The notes under the pieces: generated by a model | Databases searched by the model: none | Seen by the model: only the letters and a program-made list of their open reading frames with translations | What the model was told of the DNA's origin: nothing | Shown: positions 22,828 through 31,234 of the stretch, one piece after another | How positions within the stretch are numbered: the stretch's first letter is position 1 | Layout of the letters: each line of letters begins with the position of its first letter | Source of the DNA: Aeromicrobium erythreum | GTDB taxonomy: Bacteria; Actinomycetota; Actinomycetes; Propionibacteriales; Nocardioidaceae | DNA length: 64,000 bases | Assembly (NCBI RefSeq): GCF_001509405.1 | Contig: NZ_CP011502.1 | Location: 3,410,001 to 3,474,000 of the forward strand | Direction of reading: 5' to 3' | Made by a program: the position numbers and the translations under genes

Positions 22828-24771
22828 ATGACGTCCGAGGACACCCCCACCCCCAGCGCGTCCGCGAGCGCCGAGCCGGCGGACGGCTGGCCCGTCGCGG
22901 TCGGCGAGCTCGACCTGCACCTCATCGGCGAGGGTCGCCACGAGCGGCTCTGGGACGTGCTGGGCGCCCACGTCCGCACCCACGACGGCACCGACGGACC
23001 CGTCGAGGGCACCTCGTTCGCGCTCTGGGCCCCGAACGCCCGCAGCGTGCAGGTCGTCGGCGACTTCAACGGCTGGGACGGCGGCGCGCACGCCATGCGA
23101 CCGCTCGGCGGACCGGGCGTCTGGGACCTCTTCGTCCCGGGCGTCGGCGCCGGCGCGCGCTACAAGTTCCGGGTCGAGGGCGCCGACGGCGCCTGGCACG
23201 AGAAGATCGACCCGCTCGCCTTCGGCACCGAGGTGCCGCCCGCGACGGCGTCGGTCGTCGTCGAACCGACGCACCGCTGGCGCGACGACGCCTGGGTCGA
23301 GCAGCGCGACGCGACCCGCTGGGCCGAGGCCCCCGTGAGCATCTACGAGGTGCACCTCGGGTCGTGGCGTCCCGGGCTGACGTACCGCGAGCTCGCCGAG
23401 GAGCTGGGCGACTACCTCCTCGAGATGGGCTTCACCCACGTCGAGCTGCTGCCCGTCGCCGAGCACCCCTTCGGCGGCTCCTGGGGCTACCAGGTCACGT
23501 CGTACTACGCGCCGACGTCGCGGTTCGGCTCCCCCGACGACTTCCGCTGGTTCGTCGACGAGCTGCACCAGCGCGGCCTCGGCGTCATCGTCGACTGGGT
23601 GCCCGCGCACTTCCCGAAGGACGAGTGGGCCCTGGCCCGCTTCGACGGCACCGCGCTCTACGAGCACCCCGACCCGCGCCGCGGCGAGCAGCCCGACTGG
23701 GGCACCTACGTGTTCGACTTCGGGCGCCCGGAGGTGCGCAACTTCCTCGTCGCCAACGCGCTGTTCTGGCTCGAGGAGTTCCACCTCGACGGCCTGCGCG
23801 TCGACGCCGTCGCGTCGATGCTCTACCTCGACTACTCCCGCAACGACGGCGAGTGGGTGCCCAACAAGCACGGCGGCCGCGAGAACCTCGAGGCCGTGCA
23901 GCTGCTCCAGGAGCTCAACGCGACGGTCTACAAGCACCACCCCGGCGTGATGATGGTGGCCGAGGAGTCGACGGCCTGGCCCGGCGTCAGCGCCCCCACC
24001 GACGCGGGCGGTCTCGGGTTCGGCTTCAAGTGGAACATGGGTTGGATGCACGACACGCTCTCCTACCTCGGCCACGACCCCGTGCACCGCTCGTACCACC
24101 ACGGGGAGATGACGTTCGCGATCGACTACGCCTGGACCGAGAACTTCGTGCTGCCGCTGTCGCACGACGAGGTCGTGCACGGCAAGGGCTCGCTGTGGGG
24201 CCGGATGCCGGGCGACGCGTGGAACAAGGCAGCCGGCGTGCGCGCCCTGCTGGCGTTCATGTGGGCCCACCCCGGCAAGCAGATGCTGTTCATGGGCGGT
24301 GAGTTCGGGCAGGAGGGCGAGTGGGCCGAGGCCCGCGGGCTCGACTGGGACGAGCTGCGCGACCCGCTGCACGCGGGCGTCCTCGAGCTGGTCGCCGACC
24401 TGAACCAGACGTACCGCGCGACGCCGGCGCTCCACACCGCCGACACCACCCCCGACGGGTTCCGCTGGATCGACGCGTCCGACGTCGCGGGCAACGTCGT
24501 GTGCTTCCTGCGGATCGGCAGCGACGGGTCGCAGCTGGCGTGCCTGGCGAACTTCTCCGGCGCGCCGCACCACGACTACCGCGTCGGGCTGCCGCTGCTG
24601 GGCCGGTGGCGCGAGGTGCTGAACACCGACGCGCAGGCGTACGGCGGCTCGGGCGTCGGCAACCTGGGCTCGGTCGAGGCCGAGGGGATCCCGCACCACG
24701 GGTTCGCGGCGTCGGCCCTCGTCCAGCTCCCCCCGGCCGGGGTGCTCTGGCTGGAGCCCGACGCCACCTAG
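22828..24771 (+). CDS. glgB: 1,4-alpha-glucan branching enzyme GlgB
   Basis: GH13_9 branching enzyme, 647 residues, introducing alpha-1,6 branches in glycogen or the GlgE-made glucan. It has CBM48 (about 62-150, [18 protein letters not shown]), [20 protein letters not shown] near 256 and [17 protein letters not shown] with the nucleophile near 326. The acid is in [12 protein letters not shown] near 380, and [11 protein letters not shown] near 447. It lacks the extra N-terminal module of the ~730-residue mycobacterial enzyme and begins with a short Ser/Thr/Pro/Glu-rich leader. It sits one base after mak, so it is the last enzyme of the GlgE operon. Confidence 0.95.
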   Translation: MTSEDTPTPSASASAEPADGWPVAVGELDLHLIGEGRHERLWDVLGAHVRTHDGTDGPVEGTSFALWAPNARSVQVVGDFNGWDGGAHAMRPLGGPGVWDLFVPGVGAGARYKFRVEGADGAWHEKIDPLAFGTEVPPATASVVVEPTHRWRDDAWVEQRDATRWAEAPVSIYEVHLGSWRPGLTYRELAEELGDYLLEMGFTHVELLPVAEHPFGGSWGYQVTSYYAPTSRFGSPDDFRWFVDELHQRGLGVIVDWVPAHFPKDEWALARFDGTALYEHPDPRRGEQPDWGTYVFDFGRPEVRNFLVANALFWLEEFHLDGLRVDAVASMLYLDYSRNDGEWVPNKHGGRENLEAVQLLQELNATVYKHHPGVMMVAEESTAWPGVSAPTDAGGLGFGFKWNMGWMHDTLSYLGHDPVHRSYHHGEMTFAIDYAWTENFVLPLSHDEVVHGKGSLWGRMPGDAWNKAAGVRALLAFMWAHPGKQMLFMGGEFGQEGEWAEARGLDWDELRDPLHAGVLELVADLNQTYRATPALHTADTTPDGFRWIDASDVAGNVVCFLRIGSDGSQLACLANFSGAPHHDYRVGLPLLGRWREVLNTDAQAYGGSGVGNLGSVEAEGIPHHGFAASALVQLPPAGVLWLEPDAT

Positions 24772-24781
24772 GGTGGGCCCC

Positions 24782-25966
24782 ATGACGACGTGGGGTGCCT
24801 CGAGCGAGGTGGGCCGCCTGCGGACGGTGCTGCTGCACCGGCCGGGCCAGGAGCTCGCGCGGCTGACGCCGCGCAACAACGACTCACTGCTGTTCGACGG
24901 CATCCCCTGGCTGGGGCGCGCCCAGGACGAGCACGACGCGTTCGCCCAGGCGCTGCGCGACCACGACGTCGAGGTGCTGTACCTCGTCGAGCTGCTCACG
25001 GAGACGCTCGAGCAGGCCGACGCCCGGGCCGAGATCGTCGAGAGCACGACGTCGACGCTGCACCTCGGCGACAGCCTGCGTCGCTACCTGGTGGCCACGC
25101 TGTCCGACCTCGCCCCCGCCGACCTCGCCGCGGTCGTGACGGCGGGCCTGCGCAACGACGAGGTCGCGCACCGCAGCATCGTCACGAGCCTGCTGCGCCC
25201 CGACGACTTCCTCGTCGACCCGCTGCCCAACCTGCTCTTCACGCGCGACTCCTCCGTGTGGCTGCCCGACCGGGTGGCCGTCACGAGCCTGGCGATGCCG
25301 GCGCGCGTCCGCGAGACCCAGCTGACCGGTCTCGTGTACGCCCACCATCCGCGCTTCGCGGGCGTCGAGCGCGTCCACGGTCCGCACCTGGAGCACCTCG
25401 AGGGCGGCGACGTGCTGCTGCTCGCACCCGGTGTCGTCGCGGTCGGCGTCGGGGAGCGGACCACGCCGGCCGGGTTCGAGCGGTTCGCGTCCACCGCACT
25501 GCGTGCCGGTCTAGCCGAGTCGGTGCTGGCGGTGCCGATCGCCCAGGAGCGCGCCACGATGCACCTCGACACGATCGTCACGATGGTCGACGTCGACACC
25601 GTCGTCATCTACCCCAACATGGCCGACCAGCTGCGGGCGCTGGCGGTCACGCTCGACGCGGACGGCTCGCTCGCGGTGGCGCCGGAGCGGTCGTTCTTCG
25701 ACGCCGCGGCCGACGCGATGGGCATCGAACGGCTGCACCGCATCGACACCGGTCTCGACCCCGTGACCGCCGAGCGCGAGCAGTGGGACGACGGCAACAA
25801 CACCCTCGCCATCGACGCCCGCCTCGCCGTCGCCTACGAGCGCAACGAGCAGACCAACGCCCGCCTCGAGGAGCACGGCATCGAGGTCGTGGCCATCAGC
25901 GGCTCCGAGCTCGGCTCCGGCCGCGGCGGCCCCCGCTGCATGTCCTGCCCCGTCCTCCGCGACTGA
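24782..25966 (+). CDS. arcA: Arginine deiminase
   Basis: Arginine deiminase of 394 residues converting arginine to citrulline and ammonia. Family marks are PNLLFTRDSSVWL near 153, LEGGDVLLLAPG near 207, MHLDTIVTMVD with the catalytic His near 261, and the nucleophile Cys in RCMSCPV six residues from the end. ATG 24782 is preferred over GTG 24773. TAGGGT at 24769-24774 could be a -10 box giving a leaderless message, and it overlaps the glgB stop codon. It is only ten bases from glgB, so read-through from the glycogen operon is also possible. No ornithine carbamoyltransferase, carbamate kinase or antiporter is beside it, so it is not in a classical arc operon. Confidence 0.93.
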   Translation: MTTWGASSEVGRLRTVLLHRPGQELARLTPRNNDSLLFDGIPWLGRAQDEHDAFAQALRDHDVEVLYLVELLTETLEQADARAEIVESTTSTLHLGDSLRRYLVATLSDLAPADLAAVVTAGLRNDEVAHRSIVTSLLRPDDFLVDPLPNLLFTRDSSVWLPDRVAVTSLAMPARVRETQLTGLVYAHHPRFAGVERVHGPHLEHLEGGDVLLLAPGVVAVGVGERTTPAGFERFASTALRAGLAESVLAVPIAQERATMHLDTIVTMVDVDTVVIYPNMADQLRALAVTLDADGSLAVAPERSFFDAAADAMGIERLHRIDTGLDPVTAEREQWDDGNNTLAIDARLAVAYERNEQTNARLEEHGIEVVAISGSELGSGRGGPRCMSCPVLRD

Positions 25967-25994
25967 CCCCCCTCCCCCCGCGCCGCGCTTGCGC

Positions 25995-26203
25995 GTTTAC
26001 GTGGGGCCCAACCCAAACGCGCACTTCCGGCGCATGTTTGCGTGGGGCGGAGCCGGTTTACGTGGGGCCCCACCCAAACGCGCACTTCCGGCGCATGTTT
26101 GCGTGGGGCAGAGCCGGTTCACGTGGGGCCCCACCCAAACGCGCACTCCCGGCGCATGTTTGCGTGGGGCAGAGCCGGTTTACGTGGGGCCCCACGTCAA
26201 CGG
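25995..26203. repeat. 61-base tandem repeat, three full units and a partial one, GTGGGGCCCCAC core
   Basis: Units begin at 25995, 26056, 26117 and 26178, exactly 61 bases apart, and differ by only a few substitutions. Each unit contains the near-palindrome GTTTACGTGGGGCCCCAC followed by CCAAACGCGC, then a second TTTGCGTGGGG arm. The period is not a multiple of three and all frames through it give repetitive nonsense, so it is not coding. It fills the gap between the convergent arcA and isochorismatase-like genes. Related palindromes lie at 28254-28330 and 35357-35447. Confidence 0.9.
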
Positions 26204-26207
26204 CGGG

Positions 26208-26729
26208 TCAGGCGAGGGTGACCTGGGGCGCGTAGAGGGCCATGGCGTCGAGGGCGCGACGGTGGTTCTCGGGCGTCGAGCCGGCGCACCCGTCGACGGC
26301 CACCCGCACGGTCGCTCCCGCGTCGGCGGCGGCGAGCACGGTCGACAGGACGCAGCAGTCGGTCGAGACGCCGGCGACGACGAGGTCGGGCGCCTCGCCC
26401 GTCACCGTCCGCACGACGTCCCACTTGCCGAACGTCGGCGCGTCGACCACGGTCGCCGCGGCCGCGACGTCGGCCAGCTCGGGGACGACCTCGAACATCG
26501 GGTCGTCGGCCGGTCGGTCGGCGAACGGCCACGCGTCGAAGTACGCGTGCCACGACCCGACTCGCTCGGCGTCGGGCGCGGGTACCCAGCGCGTGACGAT
26601 CGTCGGCAGCGTCGCCGCCAGCGCGCGCACCGGCTCGAGGGTCGCCGCGAACATCGGCGACCCCCACGGCGAGCCGACGTCGGCGAAGACCCGCTGCGGG
26701 TCGACGACCACCAGCCAGGTCTGCGTCAT
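26208..26729 (-). CDS. Isochorismatase-family cysteine hydrolase
   Basis: Hydrolase of 173 residues with the isochorismatase/nicotinamidase triad: Asp in VVVDPQRVF near residue 10, Lys in FGKWD near 100, and Cys in VSTDCCVLSTV near 133. Family substrates include nicotinamide, ureidoacrylate, N-carbamoylsarcosine and isochorismate; the motifs do not decide among them. The ATG lies ten bases after the stop of the NCS1-type transporter gene, so the two form one transcript. This suggests hydrolysis of the imported N-heterocycle or a breakdown product of it. Its 3' end abuts the 61-base tandem repeats. Confidence 0.85.
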   Translation of the reverse strand: MTQTWLVVVDPQRVFADVGSPWGSPMFAATLEPVRALAATLPTIVTRWVPAPDAERVGSWHAYFDAWPFADRPADDPMFEVVPELADVAAAATVVDAPTFGKWDVVRTVTGEAPDLVVAGVSTDCCVLSTVLAAADAGATVRVAVDGCAGSTPENHRRALDAMALYAPQVTLA

Positions 26730-26739
26730 GCGCCGACCC

Positions 26740-28218
26740 TCACGCGGCACCGGCCTCCTGGCGACGCACGGCCGACCGTCGCGCGACGAGGGTGACGAGC
26801 AGCCCGATCGCGAACGCGGCCAGCACGCCGAGGTTCGCGTACGGCCACGCCCCGTCCCAGCCGGCACCGTCGGGCAGGCGGGTGCCGAGCCCGAACGGCT
26901 CGATCAGGTAGCCCTGCCAGTCGTTCCACGCGGTCCCGGAGATCTGGTTGACGACGAGGCCCCAGCCCACGACCGACGCGACGACCATCGTCGCCACCGA
27001 CGTCCACGCGACCGCGCCGTAGCGTCCCGACGCGTCGAACAGCGCCGCCTCGTCGTAGTCGCGACGCCGCAGGGCGATGTCGCCGATCATGATGCCGGCC
27101 CACGCGGCGACGGGGACGCCGAGCGTGATGAGGAAGCTCTGGAACGGCCCGAGGAACGTCTGCGCGACGAACACGACGTACACCGTCCCGGCCGTCAGGA
27201 TGACGCCGTCGACGAGCGCCGCCGCCGGGCGCGGGATGCGCACGCCGAGGCTGAGGAGCGTCAGCCCGGAGGAGTAGATGCCGAGCACGGCGCCCGACAC
27301 GAGCGCCAGCACCGACGCGACGAGGAACGGCACGAGGAACCAGGTCGGCAGGACCGACGCGAGCGTGCCGACGGGGTCGTTCACGATCCCCGCGCTGAGG
27401 GTGTCCGACGAGCCCGCGAGCAGGATGCCGTAGACCACGAGCACGACAGGTGCGAGCGCCCCGGCCAGCGTGTTCCACGCGACGATCTGCGCGCCCGACG
27501 TGTCGCGCCGCTGGTACCGCGACCAGTCCGCGGCGATGTTGATCCAGCCGAAGCCGAACCCGGTCATCACCATGACGAACGCCCCGACCACGGCCTGGCC
27601 GGACCCGCCGGGCAGCGACGTGACGCGGTCGAGGTCGATCTGGTCGAACGTGAGCAGGATGTAGCCGATGGTGGCGGCGCCGGTGAGCCAGGTCAGCACC
27701 GACTGCATCCGCATGATCACGTGGTACCCGGCGACCGACGCGGCGACGATCAGGGCGGCGATGACGGCGCAGGCGACGACCTTCGTGGCGGTGCCGCCAC
27801 CCCAGCCGAGCTCGCGCAGGACCGTGGCGGTGGCCAGGGTCGCGGTGATGGCCAGGAACGTCTCCCAGCCGATCGAGATCAGCCAGCTGAAGACGCCGGG
27901 CAGCTTCTGGCCGACGACGCCGAACGGTGCGCGGCTGAGGATCATCGTCGGCGCCGAGCCGCGCTTGCCGGCGATCGCGACGAGGCCGCAGGCCGCGAAC
28001 GACACCACGACGCCGAGGACGGTCACGAGCACCGCCTGCGTCAGCGAGAGCCCGAAGCCGAGCACGAAGCTGCCGTAGGAGATGCCGAACACCGACACGT
28101 TCGCGGCGAACCACGGCCAGAAGAGGTCGGACGGCTTCGCGGTGCGCTCCGCCTCGTCGACGATCTCGATGCCCGTGACCTCGATGCCGGCCCGTCGGAC
28201 CGCGTCCAGCTCGCTCAT
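26740..28218 (-). CDS. NCS1-family nucleobase:cation symporter (CodB/FurE type)
   Basis: Membrane transporter of 492 residues with about 12 hydrophobic segments. It has the NCS1 pattern PSDLFWPWFAANVSVFG after a soluble N-terminus, then GLVAIAGKRGSAPTMILSRAPFG (about 75-97) and a W-rich GFGFGWINIAADWSRYQRR stretch near 245. These proteins import cytosine, purines, allantoin or related bases with protons or sodium. The ATG 28218 is used because it begins the acidic N-terminal leader; the open frame to 28263 runs into repeat DNA. It is co-transcribed with the isochorismatase-like hydrolase downstream. Confidence 0.88.
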   Translation of the reverse strand: MSELDAVRRAGIEVTGIEIVDEAERTAKPSDLFWPWFAANVSVFGISYGSFVLGFGLSLTQAVLVTVLGVVVSFAACGLVAIAGKRGSAPTMILSRAPFGVVGQKLPGVFSWLISIGWETFLAITATLATATVLRELGWGGGTATKVVACAVIAALIVAASVAGYHVIMRMQSVLTWLTGAATIGYILLTFDQIDLDRVTSLPGGSGQAVVGAFVMVMTGFGFGWINIAADWSRYQRRDTSGAQIVAWNTLAGALAPVVLVVYGILLAGSSDTLSAGIVNDPVGTLASVLPTWFLVPFLVASVLALVSGAVLGIYSSGLTLLSLGVRIPRPAAALVDGVILTAGTVYVVFVAQTFLGPFQSFLITLGVPVAAWAGIMIGDIALRRRDYDEAALFDASGRYGAVAWTSVATMVVASVVGWGLVVNQISGTAWNDWQGYLIEPFGLGTRLPDGAGWDGAWPYANLGVLAAFAIGLLVTLVARRSAVRRQEAGAA

Positions 28219-28253
28219 GGGGTCAGCGTCCCACGTCGGGGGCGGCGCGTCTC

Positions 28254-28330
28254 CCCCACGCAAACGTGCGGATCATGCGCACCGTTGCGTGGGGGCGAGC
28301 CCGTTTGCGTGGGGCCCCACGCAAACGGGC
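28254..28330. repeat. GTGGGGCCCCAC-type palindromes, including a 32-base perfect palindrome
   Basis: Bases 28299-28330 are a perfect 32-base palindrome, GCCCGTTTGCGTGGGG followed by its reverse complement. Just upstream, CCCCCACGCAA (28254-28264) pairs with TTGCGTGGGGG (28285-28295). The elements lie between the DUF5926 gene and the NCS1 gene, which are on the same strand. They share their core with the repeats at 25995-26203 and 35357-35447. Confidence 0.88.
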
Positions 28331-28335
28331 CGGGG

Positions 28336-29181
28336 TCACCGGATGGTGAGCTGACGGCTGGTGAGGTTGGCGCGGGCGTTGCGCTGCTCCTGGGTGAGGG
28401 GCGCGTCGTCGGCGATCGCAGCCTCCAGCCGCTGGGCGAGGGCCGCGACGGGCTCCTCGAGCGCGGCCGCGCCGTCGTCGACGACGGCGGGGTCCATCTC
28501 CCACACCGGCACCAGCAGCCCGTGGGCGCGGAACATGCCGATGAGCTTCGTGCCCTCGCCGAGGGTCTCCTCGCCGGCGGCCGCGAGACGGGCGAAACCG
28601 TCGAGCACCGTGGCCTCGCTCTGCGTGACGACCCAGCGCAGGTAGCGCTTGTCGCCCATGCGCACCCAGTAGGCCGCCTCGACCGACGTCAGCCGCTCGG
28701 TGGGGGCGATGGACTCGTTGGCGGCGGCCAGCGCGTCGGAGCCCTCGGCGTCGGTGCCCTCGACCCAGAAGTCGAAGCCGTCGTGCACCTCCACGTCGAA
28801 CGACGACGCGGGATCGACGATCTGCTGCAGCCGGTCGCCCAAGCCCGGGTCGGTCAGGCGCACCGGGTTGCCGGGCTCGGTCTCGCGGGCGGCCTCGATG
28901 GCGCCGGCGAGGTCGCGGCTCACGTCGCCGTAGTTGTGCAGCACCTGCAGGCCGAGCCAGATCTCGCCGTCGGGGCGACGGATGCCGGCGCCACCACCGG
29001 GCAGCAGCGAGCACACGCGCACCCGCTCGCCGTCGGTGAGCGTGACCGTGGCGGTCGCGGACGGCACGAACTCGCGCAGCGCGATCCAGTCACCCTCGTG
29101 CGGCAGCCCCTCGAAGGTGCGGGCGACGAAGGGCATGCGGGCCGGCTTCGGCGCCTTGGTGCGGCGCGACTTCTTTCCCAT
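28336..29181 (-). CDS. DUF5926 family protein
   Basis: Soluble protein of 281 residues matching the actinobacterial DUF5926 family by its pattern. It has a short basic N-terminus (MGKKSRRTKAPKP), then FVARTFEGLPHEGDWIALRE. A middle block [21 protein letters not shown] follows (about 60-82), and the C-terminal region ends in LTQEQRNARANLTSRQLTIR. No catalytic motif or membrane segment is evident, and the function is unknown. The start is the ATG before GKKSRR. A TAGGGT box ends seven bases upstream, fitting a leaderless message. Confidence 0.75.
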   Translation of the reverse strand: MGKKSRRTKAPKPARMPFVARTFEGLPHEGDWIALREFVPSATATVTLTDGERVRVCSLLPGGGAGIRRPDGEIWLGLQVLHNYGDVSRDLAGAIEAARETEPGNPVRLTDPGLGDRLQQIVDPASSFDVEVHDGFDFWVEGTDAEGSDALAAANESIAPTERLTSVEAAYWVRMGDKRYLRWVVTQSEATVLDGFARLAAAGEETLGEGTKLIGMFRAHGLLVPVWEMDPAVVDDGAAALEEPVAALAQRLEAAIADDAPLTQEQRNARANLTSRQLTIR

Positions 29182-29245
29182 GGGTCGCACCCTAGCCAGA
29201 GGTGCGGGCGGCGGCAGGCCGCAGGGTCGCTCCTGACCGATCGAG

Positions 29246-29689
29246 TCAGCGGGCGAGCGGCAGCTCGGCGCCCACGCGGGTGCCGGCGGACATGTCGACC
29301 CACCAGCGATCGGCGACGCGGTTGATGATCGAGAGCCCGCGGCCGCTGAGGGAGTCCTCGTCGAAGTCGATCGGCTTGAGCGACCCGCCCTGGCCGTCGT
29401 CGTGGACGCTGATCTCGAGCAGCTGCCGCTCAGGGTCGATCGTCCACGCCAGCTCCATCGTGCCGTCGTCGGACGGCTGGCCGTGCGCGACGGCGTTGGC
29501 GACCATCTCGCTCAGCACGATGAGCGCGTCGTCGATGACGCTGGACGAGGCACGGTGCACGGTGAGGAAGCCGGCGAGCTTGGTGCGGGCGATGCTCGGC
29601 GTCGACGGCTCGAACGGCAGACGCACGGTCGCGGACGGACGGGTGGTCGCTGCGGCGTTGCCGTCGACCTGTTCTCCGCCCGGGTGCAT
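29246..29689 (-). CDS. Anti-sigma-factor-like ATP-binding protein (HATPase, RsbW type)
   Basis: Protein of 147 residues with a GHKL ATPase fold like RsbW/SpoIIAB serine kinases, which bind and phosphorylate anti-sigma antagonists or act as stand-alone regulators. The N box is LIVLSEMVANAVAHG (about 60-75), G1 is ISVHDDGQGG near 97, and G2 is SGRGLSIINRVADRWW near 117. No partner sigma factor, antagonist or phosphatase domain is nearby. ATG 29689 is used; a TTG at 29698 would add three residues. It is divergent from the rhodanese gene. Confidence 0.8.
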   Translation of the reverse strand: MHPGGEQVDGNAAATTRPSATVRLPFEPSTPSIARTKLAGFLTVHRASSSVIDDALIVLSEMVANAVAHGQPSDDGTMELAWTIDPERQLLEISVHDDGQGGSLKPIDFDEDSLSGRGLSIINRVADRWWVDMSAGTRVGAELPLAR

Positions 29690-29804
29690 ATAGTCCAAAG
29701 TAACCAGTCAGCAGCCGATAATCCAGCCCGTGTGGCCCACCTCCCGCCGCGGACGCCGCGCGAGACCTGCTCCGCACGGGCGCCAGACCTTCCAGGAGCC
29801 CCCT

Positions 29805-30113
29805 GTGGACGTGCCCACGACGACCGTTGCCGACCTGCCCGACCCGCTGCCCGACGACCTCGTCGTGCTGGACGTCCGCGAGCCCCACGAGTGGGACGCG
29901 GGGCACGTCCCGGGCGCCGTGCACGTGCCGCTCGGCGACCTCCCGACGCGCGTCGGCGAGCTCGACCCGCAGGCGCGCACGCTCGTCGTCTGCCACCTCG
30001 GCGGTCGCTCGGCGCGGGCCACGGCGTGGCTCGGGCAGCAGGGGCACGACGTCGTCAACCTCGCAGGTGGCATGGACGCGTGGGAGGCCGCCGGCCGACC
30101 CACCGAGAGCTGA
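29805..30113 (+). CDS. Rhodanese-like sulfurtransferase, single domain
   Basis: Single rhodanese domain, 102 residues, probably carrying sulfane sulfur as a persulfide on the Cys of VVCHLGGRSARAT (about residue 63). It has the CH2A-like VLDVREPHEWDAGHVPGA block near 20-38 and the C-terminal VNLAGGMDAWEAAG. The loop HLGGRS keeps the usual CxxGxRS-like shape. The GTG start is supported by AGGAG seven bases before it. A terminator-like hairpin follows within 20 bases. Confidence 0.88.
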   Translation: MDVPTTTVADLPDPLPDDLVVLDVREPHEWDAGHVPGAVHVPLGDLPTRVGELDPQARTLVVCHLGGRSARATAWLGQQGHDVVNLAGGMDAWEAAGRPTES

Positions 30114-30128
30114 GCGTCCCCGGACGCG

Positions 30129-30163
30129 GAAAGGCCCCCTGGACCGTGTGGTCCGGAGGGCCT
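30129..30163. terminator. Hairpin between the convergent rhodanese and HU genes
   Basis: GGCCCCCTGGACC, a short GTGT loop, then GGTCCGGAGGGCC form a stem of 13 pairs with two mismatches, lying between two convergent genes. No U-tract follows, as is common in GC-rich actinobacteria, so it could serve both strands. Confidence 0.6.
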
Positions 30164-30185
30164 CTCCGTGGCTGACGGGCCTAGC

Positions 30186-30464
30186 TCACTTGGCGGCAGC
30201 CTTGAGCTTCGAGCCGGCGCTCACCTTCACGCCGTAGCCGGCGGGGATGTCGATGGTCTCACCGGTCGCGGGGTTGCGGCCCGTGCGAGCGGCGCGCGAG
30301 ACGCGCTCGACCGAGAGGATGCCGGGGATGGCGACCTTCTCGCCCTTGCTGACGGCGTCGATGAGGACGTCGGCCAGCGCGCTGAGGACGTCGTCGGCGG
30401 TGGACTTGGTGGTGTCGGCCTTCTCGGCGAGGGCCGAGACGAGGTCGCTGCGGGAGATAGCCAC
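30186..30464 (-). CDS. hup: HU-family nucleoid DNA-binding protein
   Basis: HU/IHF-type histone-like protein of 92 residues that bends and compacts DNA as a dimer. It has the N-terminal helices ISRSDLVSALAEKADTTKSTADDVLSAL, the beta region KVAIPGILSVERVSRAARTGRNPATGE with the RNPATGE arm signature, and a short KLKAAAK end. The long Lys/Ala/Pro tail of mycobacterial HupB is absent. The GTG start is supported by AGGAG five bases upstream; the longer open frame upstream is not conserved in type. Confidence 0.93.
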   Translation of the reverse strand: MAISRSDLVSALAEKADTTKSTADDVLSALADVLIDAVSKGEKVAIPGILSVERVSRAARTGRNPATGETIDIPAGYGVKVSAGSKLKAAAK

Positions 30465-30543
30465 GGGGACTCCTAGAGAGTTCGGATGTTGTGCGCTCAG
30501 CAGTCTAGGCAGGAAACCCCGACATTCCGGTGCACCCCGGCCC

Positions 30544-31233
30544 CTACGGCGTGCCTTCTGCCCGTGATATCGGGCCTCGGAGGGCATCCCAGTCGGGTCC
30601 AGGAGCGTCGACCAGTCCGTGCAGCGCCCCCAGGTACCTCTCCCGGGGCCATCGCACGACCCCCAGCGACTCCAGGTGCGGGGTCGCCCACTGCACGTCG
30701 ACGAGCCCCTCGGGCCCGACGGCGTCGACCAGCGCCACCAGGGCCACCTTCGACGCGTCGCGCGCGTGGTGGAACATCGACTCCCCCGCGAACAGGCGTC
30801 CGACCGAGAGCCCGTACAGGCCGCCGACGAGGGTCCCGTCGGCGTCGCGGGTCTCGACGGAGTGCGCCCAGCCGAGCTCGTGCAGGCGCACGTACGCGTC
30901 GCGGATACCGCGGTCGATCCAGGCGCCGGGCCGACGGGGGTCGGCGCACGCGTCGACCACCTCGGCGAACGCGGTGTCGACGGTGACCGTCAGCCGGCGC
31001 ACCGCCTGGCGCAGCGACCGTGAGACCCGCAGCGCCGACGGCTCCAGCACGCCACGCTCGACCGGCGACCACCACAGCAGGTCGCCCTCGTCCGGCATCG
31101 GGAACGCACCGTGCCGGTAGGCCTCGACCACCGTCGACGGCTCGAGGTCGGCTCCGGCCGCGACGCAGTCGGACCGCGGCCACAGCTCGGGCCGGAACTC
31201 CCAGGGGGACGGCGGCAGCGGGACGGCGGGCAC
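30544..31233 (-). CDS. aat: Leucyl/phenylalanyl-tRNA-protein transferase
   Basis: Aat of 229 residues, which adds Leu or Phe to the N-terminus of proteins with basic N-terminal residues, marking them for ClpS/ClpAP. Typical blocks are AYRHGAFPMPDEGDLLWWSP near 38-57, GAWIDRGIRDAYVRLHELGWAHSVE near 103-127, and GLYGLSVGRLFAGESMFHHARDASK near 138. The GTG start lies one base beyond the stop of the upstream phosphotransferase-like gene, so they are probably co-transcribed. Confidence 0.93.
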   Translation of the reverse strand: MPAVPLPPSPWEFRPELWPRSDCVAAGADLEPSTVVEAYRHGAFPMPDEGDLLWWSPVERGVLEPSALRVSRSLRQAVRRLTVTVDTAFAEVVDACADPRRPGAWIDRGIRDAYVRLHELGWAHSVETRDADGTLVGGLYGLSVGRLFAGESMFHHARDASKVALVALVDAVGPEGLVDVQWATPHLESLGVVRWPRERYLGALHGLVDAPGPDWDALRGPISRAEGTP

Positions 31234-31234
31234 G

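Noticed and set aside
25989..26203. Possible CRISPR array or repeat protein in the 61-base tandem
   Set aside because: Units are contiguous with no unique spacers, the period is not a multiple of three, and no cas genes are near.
26242..29325. Plus-strand frame of about 1000 codons opposite the isochorismatase, NCS1 and DUF5926 genes
   Set aside because: Low-complexity Arg/Asp/Gly-rich product without motifs, antisense to three well-supported genes and crossing the palindromic repeats.
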